A stretch of 16,512 nt of DNA from contig JBGSWL010000133.1 of assembly GCA_041752455.1 (NCBI GenBank), positions 1-16,512 on the forward strand. Direction: 5' to 3'. Position numbers and translations under genes: made by a program. Source of the stretch: JBGSWL01 sp041752455 (lineage in GTDB: Bacteria > Pseudomonadota > Alphaproteobacteria > Rhizobiales > Rhizobiaceae). Shown piece by piece: positions 6,351-13,363 of the stretch. Positions within the stretch are counted from its first letter, which is position 1. Each line of letters opens with the position of its first letter. The notes under the pieces are model-generated. The model was not told the origin of the DNA, made no database searches, and worked only from the letters and a program-made list of their open reading frames with translations.

Positions 6351-7370
6351 ATGAAACTCGCAACACTCAAAGACCGCACGCGCGATGGACGCCTTGTCGT
6401 CGTTTCGCGTGATCTCACCCGCTGCTCGGAAGTCGGGCATATTGCCCGCACCTTGCAGCAGGCGCTGGATGACTGGGAGCATCTGGGGCCGCGCCTTGAG
6501 CGCGTGGCTTCGGGCATCGAGACCGGCTCGCAGCCGGTCCTGCGCTTTCACGAGCATGAGGCGATGAGCCCGCTGCCGCGCGCCTTCCAGTGGGCGGACG
6601 GCTCGGCCTACGTCAATCATGTGGAACTGGTGCGAAAGGCGCGCGGCGCCGAAATGCCGGAAACGTTCTGGACCGACCCGCTGATCTATCAGGGCGGCTC
6701 CGACAGTTTCATCGGGCCACGCGATCCGATCCGCCTGCCTTCGGAAGCCGTTCCCGGCTGGGGTGTCGACATGGAGGCGGAGGTTGCGGTCATCACCGAT
6801 GACGTGCCTATGGGCGTTTCGGCGGACGATGCGCGGGGCCTCATCCGCCTTGTCATGCTGGTCAACGATGTGTCGCTGCGCGGCCTGATCCCCGACGAAC
6901 TGGCCAAGGGCTTCGGCTTCTTCCAGTCCAAGCCTGCGTCAGCGTTTTCGCCGGTGGCCGTGACGCCGGATGAATTGGGCGCTGCGTGGGATGGCGGCAA
7001 ACTGCGTCTGCCGATCCGCGTCGACCTGAACGGCAAGGCCTTCGGGCGGGCGGACGCAGGCACCGACATGACCTTCGATTTCGGCCAGCTGATCGCCCAT
7101 GCAGCCAAAACGAGGGCGCTGTGCGCCGGGACGATCATCGGTTCCGGTACCGTCTCGAACAAGGATGCCGACGGCTCGCCGGGGCGTCCGGTCGCCGCTG
7201 GCGGCAAAGGCTATTCCTGCCTTGCCGAATTGCGCACGGTCGAAACCATCAACGCGGGCGCACCGGTCACGCCGTACCTTGCCTTCGGCGATACGGTGCG
7301 GATCGAAGCCTACGATGCCTCCGGCCATTCGGTTTTTGGCGCCATCGAACAGGTTGTGGAAGCGGCATGA
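6351..7370 (+). CDS. fahA: fumarylacetoacetate hydrolase (bacterial, ~340 aa form)
   Basis: A 339-residue FAH-fold enzyme that splits fumarylacetoacetate into fumarate and acetoacetate, the last step of the homogentisate route. Visible active-site features: Asp83-x6-His90 in ADGSAYVNH (same spacing as mouse Asp126/His133), metal-binding Glu142 and Glu144 in DMEAEVAV, and Asp173 in LVNDVSLR. Later GTIIGSGTVSNKD, GKGYSCLAE and FGDTVRIEA are typical of the fold. At 339 residues it is shorter than the eukaryotic ~420-residue enzyme but normal for proteobacterial versions. ATG 6351 has GGGAGG upstream. The stop TGA overlaps the ATG of the next gene (ATGA), which indicates coupled translation. Context with hmgA makes another FAH-superfamily activity unlikely. 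Confidence 0.93.
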   Translation: MKLATLKDRTRDGRLVVVSRDLTRCSEVGHIARTLQQALDDWEHLGPRLERVASGIETGSQPVLRFHEHEAMSPLPRAFQWADGSAYVNHVELVRKARGAEMPETFWTDPLIYQGGSDSFIGPRDPIRLPSEAVPGWGVDMEAEVAVITDDVPMGVSADDARGLIRLVMLVNDVSLRGLIPDELAKGFGFFQSKPASAFSPVAVTPDELGAAWDGGKLRLPIRVDLNGKAFGRADAGTDMTFDFGQLIAHAAKTRALCAGTIIGSGTVSNKDADGSPGRPVAAGGKGYSCLAELRTVETINAGAPVTPYLAFGDTVRIEAYDASGHSVFGAIEQVVEAA

Positions 7371-8317
7371 CCAAGCAATTCGCTTCCGCCGGTGACATGG
7401 CAGAGAAAAAGACGTCGTTCACCGGAATCGGCGACGGGCTCTGGGCCTTTACCGCTGAAGGCGATCCGAATTCCGGTGTCATCATCGGCGATGATGCGGT
7501 GATGGTGGTGGAAGCGCAGGCGACCCCGCGCCTTGCGCGCAAGGTGATCGCCGAAATCCGCAAGGTCACCGACAAGCCGATCACCCATCTGGTGCTGACG
7601 CACTACCATGCGGTGCGGGTGCTTGGCGCATCGGCCTATGGCGCGCCGCAGGTGATCATGAGTGATGCGGCGCGCGGCATGGTCGCCGAACGCGGGGCGG
7701 AAGACTGGGCGAGCGAGTTCGGCCGGTTTCCGCGTCTGTTCCAGGGCCATGAGGAAATCCCCGGTCTCACCTGGCCGACAACCACATTCTCGCAGCGCAT
7801 GACGGTCTGGCTCGGCAAACGGCGCGTCGACATCATGCATCTCGGGCGTGCGCATACGGCAGGCGATGCGGTGGTGCATGTGCCCGATGCCAATGTGATG
7901 TTCACTGGCGACATCGTCGAATACCACTCGGCCTGCTATTGCGGCGACGGTCATTTCGAGGACTGGCCGGAGACGCTGGAAGCCATCCGCGCCTTTGCCC
8001 CCGATGCGATTGCGCCGGGGCGCGGCGATGCGCTGATTGGAGAAGCGATGGTCAACGCGGCGCTGGATGCGACTGGCGATTTCGTGCGCTCGACATGGCG
8101 TCCGGCGGCGGCGGTTGCCCATCGTGGCGGCTCGTTGAAGGACGCGTGGGATGCGGTACGCGCCGCCTGCGACCCCAAATTCAAGGACTATGCGATCTAC
8201 GAACACTGCCTGCCGTTCAATGTCGCGCGGGCCTATGACGAAGCGCGGGGCATCACGACGCCGCGCATCTGGACCGCCGAGCGCGACCGCGACATGTGGG
8301 CTGCGTTGCAGGGGTAA
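7367..8317 (+). CDS. metallo-beta-lactamase-fold hydrolase with incomplete metal site
   Basis: A 316-residue protein starting at the ATG that overlaps the fahA stop (ATGA). The MBL fold is recognisable: GVIIGDDAVMVVEAQATP (37-54), THLVLTHYHAVRVLGASA (73-90), HLGRAHTAGDAVV (158-170) and MFTGDIVEY (178-186). The usual HxHxDH motif reads HYHAVR: His79 and His81 are kept, but the Asp and last His are Val83 and Arg84. The late P-G-H-G histidine is Arg219 (PGRGD). His163 and Asp182 are present. So the site-1 ligands survive and the site-2 set is mostly gone. As far as I recall, HYHAVR is shared by homologues in similar operons, so this is a subfamily trait and not decay. The reaction is unknown; placement between fahA and the monooxygenase ties it to homogentisate or hydroxyphenylacetate breakdown. 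Candidate roles: thioester or lactone hydrolysis, or isomerisation (speculative). Confidence 0.88.
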   Translation: MTKQFASAGDMAEKKTSFTGIGDGLWAFTAEGDPNSGVIIGDDAVMVVEAQATPRLARKVIAEIRKVTDKPITHLVLTHYHAVRVLGASAYGAPQVIMSDAARGMVAERGAEDWASEFGRFPRLFQGHEEIPGLTWPTTTFSQRMTVWLGKRRVDIMHLGRAHTAGDAVVHVPDANVMFTGDIVEYHSACYCGDGHFEDWPETLEAIRAFAPDAIAPGRGDALIGEAMVNAALDATGDFVRSTWRPAAAVAHRGGSLKDAWDAVRAACDPKFKDYAIYEHCLPFNVARAYDEARGITTPRIWTAERDRDMWAALQG

Positions 8318-8320
8318 GTC

Positions 8321-9877
8321 ATGGCCTACGCTTATCACCCTTACGATTATGTGACGCCGCCGGGACTGAGCGCGCCGGAGCTGCGCCATCCGGTGGTGAT
8401 TGTTGGTGCCGGGCCGATCGGTCTGGCGCTGGCGCTGGAGCTTGCCAATCACGGTGTGCGCAGCGTCGTTGTCGATGACAACAATGTGGTCTCTGTCGGC
8501 AGCCGGGCGATATGCTGGTCGAAGCGGTCGCTGGAAATCCTCGACAGGATCGGCATCGGCGAAAAGTGCGTCGAAAAGGGCGTCACCTGGAAAGTCGGGC
8601 GCACTTTCCATGGCGACCGCGAGGTGTTTGCCTTCGATCTCCTGCCCGAGGACGGCCACAAGATGCCGGCCTTCGTCAATCTGCAGCAGTATTACGTTGA
8701 GGAATATCTGGTCGAGGCAGCGCTGGCGAACGCGCATGTCGACCTGCGGTTCAAGAACCGCGTCACCGCCATCTGCCAGACCGGAAACAGCGCGGTTCTC
8801 TCGATCGAGACGCCGGATGGCGCCTATCAGCTTGAAGCGGCCTATGTGGTTGCCTGCGACGGCGCGCGCTCGCCGCTGCGCACGCTGATGGGGCTCGAAT
8901 TTGCCGGCGAACTCTTCGAAGAGCGCTTCCTCATCGCCGATATTGAGATGAAGGCGGACTTCCCGACCGAACGCCGCTTCTGGTTCGAACCGACCTTCCA
9001 TCCGGGCCAATCGGCTCTCTTGCACAAGCAGCCCGACGACATCTACCGCATCGACCTGCAACTCGGCTGGGATGCGGACCCGGAGGCAGAAAAGCAGCCG
9101 GAACGGGTGATCCCGCGCATCGAGAAAGTTGTCGGCCACCGCGACTTCCGGCTCGACTGGGTGAGCATCTACACGTTCCAGTGCCGGCGCCTCGAGCGGT
9201 TCGTCCACGACCGGGTGATCTTTTGCGGCGACAGCGCCCATGTGGTCTCGCCGTTCGGCGCGCGCGGCGGCAATGGCGGCTTGCAGGATGTCGATGCGCT
9301 CGGCTGGCGGCTGGCGGCGGTGATTGACGGTCGTGCCGGTGCCGATCTGCTCGGCGCCTATGACCGTGAGCGGTGCCATGCGGCTGACGAAAACATCGCC
9401 AACTCGACCCGCTCGACGCGGTTCATGACGCCGGCTGACGGAGCCGAGCGGATGTTCCGCGATCAGGTGCTGGCGCTTTCGGCGCATACGGATTTTGCCC
9501 GGCCGATGGTCAATTCCGGTCGGCTGTCGCGCCCATGCGTCTATCCGCTCGCCGATGCGCCTGATGATCCGCGACTGCCCGTCGCCTCCCGCCCGGGCTG
9601 TGTTGCGCCCGATGCGCCGACCGGAAACGGCTGGCTGACCGAACGGCTCGGGCGCGATCCTGTCCTTCTGGTGATAGGCACCGATGTGCCCGATGTCTCC
9701 GGCTGCCGGGTCGTGGCTTTGGCTGACAACCCGGCCATCCGTGCACGGTATCTGGGTGCCGCGACGGGTGCCGTCTATCTGATCCGCCCGGATCAGGTGA
9801 TCGCGGCGCGCTGGGTTGCGCCGGATCCGTTGTCGGTGGCGCAGGCGCGTGATGCGCTGTGGAGGGGGTTGGCATGA
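8321..9877 (+). CDS. class A FAD-dependent aromatic monooxygenase (MhpA/MhaA-like)
   Basis: A 518-residue single-component-type flavoprotein hydroxylase. Motifs in order: FAD-binding GAGPIG (29-34) in VVIVGAGPIGLALALEL, SRAICWSKRSLEI (61-73), the DG motif CDGARSPLR (179-187) and the GD motif FCGDSAHVVSPFGARGGNGG (301-320); the last ~110 residues match the thioredoxin-like tail of this class. The family hydroxylates phenolic rings with NAD(P)H and O2. Because the operon opens homogentisate, a likely job is making homogentisate from 3-hydroxyphenylacetate, as MhaA does with small partner MhaB in Pseudomonas putida U; the next gene encodes a small protein, consistent with that. Substrate assignment is inference, and 3-(3-hydroxyphenyl)propionate or a related phenol are alternatives. 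AGGGG precedes ATG 8321; the stop overlaps the next gene by ATGA. Confidence 0.88.
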   Translation: MAYAYHPYDYVTPPGLSAPELRHPVVIVGAGPIGLALALELANHGVRSVVVDDNNVVSVGSRAICWSKRSLEILDRIGIGEKCVEKGVTWKVGRTFHGDREVFAFDLLPEDGHKMPAFVNLQQYYVEEYLVEAALANAHVDLRFKNRVTAICQTGNSAVLSIETPDGAYQLEAAYVVACDGARSPLRTLMGLEFAGELFEERFLIADIEMKADFPTERRFWFEPTFHPGQSALLHKQPDDIYRIDLQLGWDADPEAEKQPERVIPRIEKVVGHRDFRLDWVSIYTFQCRRLERFVHDRVIFCGDSAHVVSPFGARGGNGGLQDVDALGWRLAAVIDGRAGADLLGAYDRERCHAADENIANSTRSTRFMTPADGAERMFRDQVLALSAHTDFARPMVNSGRLSRPCVYPLADAPDDPRLPVASRPGCVAPDAPTGNGWLTERLGRDPVLLVIGTDVPDVSGCRVVALADNPAIRARYLGAATGAVYLIRPDQVIAARWVAPDPLSVAQARDALWRGLA

Positions 9878-10098
9878 CCGCACCATCCAATCCAACGCAC
9901 CTTGTGACCTCGGCCAATCTTGCCGACGCCGACGGCTTTTACGAAGCGCTGCTGGCAGCCCACAAAGGCCTCAACGAAGCGCAAAGCGCCGCGCTGAATG
10001 CCCGGCTTGTCCTGATCCTCGCCAACCACGTGGGCGACAATGCTGTGTTGGCGCAGGCTATTCATCTGGCGCGCGAGTCCGGCAAGGCGCCGGTCTGA
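9874..10098 (+). CDS. small DUF2783-type protein, possible monooxygenase partner
   Basis: A 74-residue cytoplasmic protein with no signal peptide or membrane segment. ATG 9874 overlaps the monooxygenase stop (ATGA) and has GGAGGGGG just upstream; GTG 9859 would add five residues but places that ribosome site inside the gene. The sequence LADADGFYEALLAAHKGLN, then AALNARLVLILANHVGD and AQAIHLARES looks all-helical and matches the short DUF2783 pattern as I remember it. No function is established for DUF2783. By position it may be the equivalent of MhaB, the small coupling protein required with MhaA for 3-hydroxyphenylacetate 6-hydroxylation. It is the last gene of the hmgA operon. Confidence 0.75.
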   Translation: MTAPSNPTHLVTSANLADADGFYEALLAAHKGLNEAQSAALNARLVLILANHVGDNAVLAQAIHLARESGKAPV

Positions 10099-10112
10099 CG
10101 GTTGTCGGTCGA

Positions 10113-10127
10113 ACCGGACCGTTCGGT
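10113..10127. promoter_or_regulatory. 15-bp palindrome upstream of phnM
   Basis: ACCGGACCGTTCGGT has outer arms ACCG/CGGT with an inner AC/GT pair around the centre base. It lies 14 bp after the DUF2783 stop and ~120 bp before phnM, in the only stretch that could hold a phnM promoter. It could be an operator or part of an mRNA stem; no regulator for it is encoded in the window. Confidence 0.35.
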
Positions 10128-10190
10128 CACGCGCCTGTCACGTCGCGGGCCTAACCACCAGCAATCCCGGACACAGATGATTCCGCCGCC

Positions 10191-10216
10191 TCAGGTGTTG
10201 TCGCATGCGTACCTGA
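10191..10216 (+). promoter_or_regulatory. inverted repeat in the phnM leader
   Basis: TCAGGT (10191-10196) and ACCTGA (10211-10216) are exact complements separated by 14 bases, 19 bp upstream of the phnM ribosome site GGAG (10235-10238). It may be a leader stem-loop or an operator. Weakly supported. Confidence 0.3.
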
Positions 10217-10244
10217 AACTTCGGGCCGCCAATCGGAGACTTCC

Positions 10245-11420
10245 ATGAACGTGAACATGACCCGCCTTGCGACCGCCAGCGGCGAAACCGTGCTCTCCGG
10301 CGCGCGCATTGTGCTTCCGGAAAGCGTTGTCGATGGTCACGTGGTGATCCGCGACGGCCTGATTGCCGAGATCGGCACCGGGCCGACGGCGGTCGCCTCC
10401 GAGGACCTCGGCGGTGACTATCTGTTGCCTGGACTGGTTGATATTCACACCGACCATTTCGAAAAGCATGTCTATCCACGTCCGCATGTGCGCTGGGACA
10501 TGATGCGGGCGGCGCTTGCCCATGATACGCAGATCATCGGCGCGGGTGTGACCACGGTTTTCGACAGCATCAGCGTCGGCTCCAGTGATGACAATCCGCA
10601 CCGTGCCGAAATCCTCGGGCCGATGATCGATGCGCTGGAGGAAGCGCAAGCGCGCGGCATGTTGCGCGCCGAACATCTCGTGCACCTTCGCTGTGAAATC
10701 AGCGTCGAAGAAACGCCGGCGCTGACCGAAGCGCATGTCAGCCGCGACATCGTGCGGGTGATGTCGGTGATGGAACACGTGCCGGGCGTGCGCCAGAGCC
10801 GCGACATTTCCCATTATCTCAAACGCGCCATGGCGCGCACCGGCGAAACCGAAGCGCAAACGCGCATTCGCATGGCCGAGATGATCGCGCAAAAGGGCGC
10901 GGTCGGTGCGCGCGTGCGCCCGCAAATTGTCGCGCTTGCGCACCAGCATGGCCTGCCGCTGATGTCGCATGACGACACCGAGGTCGGGCACATCGACGAG
11001 GCGCTGGCCGAAGGTATCACGATTTCGGAGTTCCCCTGCACCATCGAGGCGGCGCGCAAAGCACGGGCAGCAGGCATGACGATCGTTGCCGGTGCACCCA
11101 ACGTGCTGCGCGGCGGCTCCCAGTCGGGCAACGTTTCGGTTGCCGATCTTATTTCCGAAGGGCTGGTCGACATTCTGGCGTCCGATTATGTGCCGCGCTC
11201 GATGCTCGATGCGGCCTTCATGGTCGCTTTCGACGGGCGCTTTGCCGACGATCTCCCGGCAGCCGTGGCGATGGTGTCGCTGCATGCGGCGCGCGCTGGC
11301 GGCTTGACGGACCGTGGCGCCATCGCGCCGGGCATGCGCGCCGACCTGTTGCAGGTCGGCATGTTCGACACGCATCCGTTTGTCCGGCAGGCGTGGCGCT
11401 CGGGTGTCCGGGTCTACTGA
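10245..11420 (+). CDS. phnM: PhnM-family amidohydrolase (alpha-D-ribose 1-methylphosphonate 5-triphosphate diphosphatase)
   Basis: A 391-residue amidohydrolase-superfamily protein, near the PhnM length of ~380. In the C-P lyase pathway PhnM releases pyrophosphate from the 5-triphosphate made by PhnGHIL, yielding the substrate of PhnJ. Signatures: LPGLVDIHTDHFEKH (61-75), PRPHVRWDMM (79-88), AGVTTVFDSISVG (100-112), LRCEI (148-152), LMSHDDTEVGHIDE (239-252), GAPNVLRGGS (283-292) and LASDYVPRSML (311-321). ATG 10245 has GGAG seven bases upstream; Met5 is an alternative start. Its strand, 146-bp upstream gap and lack of phnGHIJKL neighbours show that it is not in a core C-P lyase operon here. 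It either serves a C-P lyase encoded elsewhere or is a PhnM-like enzyme tied to the adjacent phosphonate genes. Confidence 0.92.
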   Translation: MNVNMTRLATASGETVLSGARIVLPESVVDGHVVIRDGLIAEIGTGPTAVASEDLGGDYLLPGLVDIHTDHFEKHVYPRPHVRWDMMRAALAHDTQIIGAGVTTVFDSISVGSSDDNPHRAEILGPMIDALEEAQARGMLRAEHLVHLRCEISVEETPALTEAHVSRDIVRVMSVMEHVPGVRQSRDISHYLKRAMARTGETEAQTRIRMAEMIAQKGAVGARVRPQIVALAHQHGLPLMSHDDTEVGHIDEALAEGITISEFPCTIEAARKARAAGMTIVAGAPNVLRGGSQSGNVSVADLISEGLVDILASDYVPRSMLDAAFMVAFDGRFADDLPAAVAMVSLHAARAGGLTDRGAIAPGMRADLLQVGMFDTHPFVRQAWRSGVRVY

Positions 11421-11438
11421 GAGCGCTTTTTTTGTTGT

Positions 11439-11483
11439 GCAATAGCGGACGCGAAACCGGTGTCCACTTTCGCTGCAATTGCT
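11439..11483. repeat. 45-bp intergenic direct repeat, copy 1
   Basis: This copy runs from GCAATAGCGG to CTGCAATTGCT and is the same as copy 2 except for one base (A 11444 versus T 11498). It contains the inverted arms GCGAAA/TTTCGC. It begins 19 bp after the phnM stop, and a T-run (11427-11433) lies between. The core GCGAAACCGG...CCACTTTCGC resembles a palindromic intergenic element common in rhizobial genomes (recollection). Confidence 0.85.
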
Positions 11484-11492
11484 TTGCCTGAC

Positions 11493-11537
11493 GCAATTGC
11501 GGACGCGAAACCGGTGTCCACTTTCGCTGCAATTGCT
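11493..11537. repeat. 45-bp intergenic direct repeat, copy 2
   Basis: The second copy lies 54 bp downstream of copy 1 and ends one base before the phnE stop codon. It folds well: outer GCAATTGC (11493-11500 and 11529-11536), inner GCGAAA (11505-11510) with TTTCGC (11522-11527). Between the two convergent genes it may act as a two-way transcription barrier, although no classic T-tail follows. Confidence 0.85.
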
Positions 11538-11538
11538 C

Positions 11539-12420
11539 TTAATGCGCCTTTTCACCGATGAAATGTGCGCGGACCTTGCCTGACAGCCAGTCGATCACGA
11601 AGACGCAGATCAGGATGTTGATCACGACGAACGCGACCTGATCGAAGAAGCCTGCGCGGAACCGGTCAACCAGCACCTTGCCGATGCCGCCTGCGCCGAC
11701 GATGCCGAGGATCGTTGCGCTGCGCACGCTGGATTCGAACGAATAGAGCGACAGCGAGATGAACACCGGGGTTATCTGCGGCAGGTAGGCAAACCTGATT
11801 GTCTTGATCGGGCTGGCGCCGGTGGCGCGCACTCCCTCGACCTGCTTGCGGTCCACGTTCTCGATGGCCTCCGAATAAAGCTTCGACAGTGTTCCGGTAT
11901 CGCTGACGAAGATCGACAGGACCCCGGCGAGCGGTCCGAGGCCGACGGCGCGCACGAACACAAGTGCCCAGATCAGGCTGTCGATCCCGCGCAGCAGATC
12001 CAGAAACCGGCGGACCGTGTGCCGTATCAGCGAGCGCGGCATGGTGTTGCGCGCCGCTGCAAAGGCGATCAGCAAGGCTGCGACCGAGCCGAGCAGCGTT
12101 CCAAGGAATGCCATGGCGATGGTTTCGGCAAGGCCTTGGTAGATGCCGGCATAGTCCCATTCGCCCATCGGGCCCCAGAAGAAGAATTCGCTGAACATGC
12201 GCGCGGCGCGCTCGTTGAAAAAGAACAGCTTCCAGAACTCGAAGAACCACAGCGACCAGAGGAAATAGCCGATGGCCACGCCCCAGAGCGTACCGGTGAC
12301 GAGTTTCTGGCGCATGTTGCCGAAAGCGTCGGGAAACTGCGCCTTGAGCGCCGCGACATCGGCAGCCGAGACGGTCATTGCACGGGCGGACCGGATGTCG
12401 CGCATGGCCATCTCGCTCAT
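11539..12420 (-). CDS. phnE: phosphonate ABC transporter permease PhnE (second permease)
   Basis: A 293-residue inner-membrane protein. Hydrophobic segments are visible near 45-68 (GVAIGYFLWSLWFFEFWKLF), 100-122, 148-172, 222-245 and 262-278. The ABC permease coupling loop VEGVRATGASPIKTIRFAYL lies at 194-213, and GIVGAGGIGKVL (239-250) is typical of PhnE. It forms the channel with the neighbouring permease and is driven by PhnC. ATG 12420 overlaps the stop of the upstream permease (ATGA) and has GGAG nearby; further ATGs at 12411 and 12405 are possible. It is the last gene of the phnDCEE operon. Its 3' end lies against the 45-bp repeats, with no clear terminator of its own. Confidence 0.92.
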   Translation of the reverse strand: MSEMAMRDIRSARAMTVSAADVAALKAQFPDAFGNMRQKLVTGTLWGVAIGYFLWSLWFFEFWKLFFFNERAARMFSEFFFWGPMGEWDYAGIYQGLAETIAMAFLGTLLGSVAALLIAFAAARNTMPRSLIRHTVRRFLDLLRGIDSLIWALVFVRAVGLGPLAGVLSIFVSDTGTLSKLYSEAIENVDRKQVEGVRATGASPIKTIRFAYLPQITPVFISLSLYSFESSVRSATILGIVGAGGIGKVLVDRFRAGFFDQVAFVVINILICVFVIDWLSGKVRAHFIGEKAH

Positions 12421-13355
12421 ATCAGGTTCTCCCGGCCGATCAGGCGTGTGCGCGCGCGTTCCGAGACGAGGTCGATGACGGTGACGAGCAGAACCACGAG
12501 GATCAGAACCGCCATCACGCGGTCATCGTTGTAGAAGCTGATCGTGTGGTTCAGTTCCTGGCCAATGCCGCCCGCGCCGACGAAGCCGACGATCGAGGAG
12601 GCGCGGACGTTGATCTCGAAGCGGAGCAGCGTGTACGAAACGAAGTTCGGCAGGACCTGCGGCACGATGCCGAACCGCATCTCGTCGAACCAGGTGCCGC
12701 CGACCGAACGCATGCCTTCGACCGGTCGGGTCGAGGCGTTTTCGTTCACTTCGGAGAACAGTTTGCCCAGCGCGCCTGCGGTATGGATGGCGATTGCCAG
12801 CACCCCGGCGAGCGGGCCGATGCCCACGGCAAAGACCAACACCAGCGCGATGATGATTTCCGGCACACCGCGGAAGACTTCGGTCGTGCGGCGGGCCAGA
12901 ACATTGATCCAGTGGGCGGGCGCCAGGTTGCGGGCTGCCGGAAACGACAGGAGGAAGGCGACGCCAGCGCCGAGCATGGTGGCGGTGATCGCCATCAGCA
13001 CGGTCTCGAACAGCAACGTCATGTATTTGCCGAAGTCGCTGTACCAGTAGAGAATGGAGCCGGGCACGGCCTTGCCGTTGGCGCCGCGTGCCTCAAACAG
13101 CTTGTCGATTTCCAGGTTCGGCATGACTGTGCCGAAATATTCGAAGATGCGCGGCGCGCCGTTCCACAGCCGCTCCGGATAAAACCGCGATACGTAAACC
13201 GAGATGGCCAGCAGCACCAGAAACAGCGCGGCCATGCCAAGGTTCATCAGCCGGCGCGAGGCCATGAGTTCGGCCCGGTGCTTTTCAAAGACCGTGACCG
13301 CATCCTGTCCGGGTTCGATGACAAAACCGGCGGTGGCAATCTGTGTTGCAGCCAT
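12417..13355 (-). CDS. phnE: phosphonate ABC transporter permease PhnE (first permease)
   Basis: A 312-residue inner-membrane protein from ATG 13355, with GGAG about 11 bp upstream. A GTG at 13367 would add four residues but places the ribosome site directly against the start. Membrane segments lie near 39-58, 114-141, 165-190 and in the C-terminal third. The coupling loop VEGMRSVGGTWFDEMRFGIV is at 212-231 and the IVGFVGAGGIGQEL stretch is PhnE-like. It is a paralogue of the following permease, so the channel is probably a heterodimer, as in PhnE1/PhnE2 or rhizobial PhoE/PhoT systems. It starts 8 bp after the phnC stop and overlaps the next gene by 4 bp. Confidence 0.92.
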   Translation of the reverse strand: MAATQIATAGFVIEPGQDAVTVFEKHRAELMASRRLMNLGMAALFLVLLAISVYVSRFYPERLWNGAPRIFEYFGTVMPNLEIDKLFEARGANGKAVPGSILYWYSDFGKYMTLLFETVLMAITATMLGAGVAFLLSFPAARNLAPAHWINVLARRTTEVFRGVPEIIIALVLVFAVGIGPLAGVLAIAIHTAGALGKLFSEVNENASTRPVEGMRSVGGTWFDEMRFGIVPQVLPNFVSYTLLRFEINVRASSIVGFVGAGGIGQELNHTISFYNDDRVMAVLILVVLLVTVIDLVSERARTRLIGRENLI

Positions 13356-13363
13356 GTTCCGGC

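Noticed and set aside
7310..9895. Very long open frame (861 codons) on the minus strand across the MBL and monooxygenase genes
   Set aside because: It lies antisense to two well-supported enzymes, is rich in Arg, His and Asp as expected of a shadow frame in GC-rich DNA, and shows no recognisable domain.
11439..11537. Possible CRISPR array or attachment site in the tandem repeats
   Set aside because: There are only two units with a 9-bp gap and no cas genes, and there is no integrase or tRNA nearby. The units are self-complementary intergenic repeats.
10191..11555. 454-codon minus-strand frame opposite phnM
   Set aside because: It is antisense to a clear PhnM, has no family features, and its N-terminal repeats are just the 45-bp DNA repeats translated.
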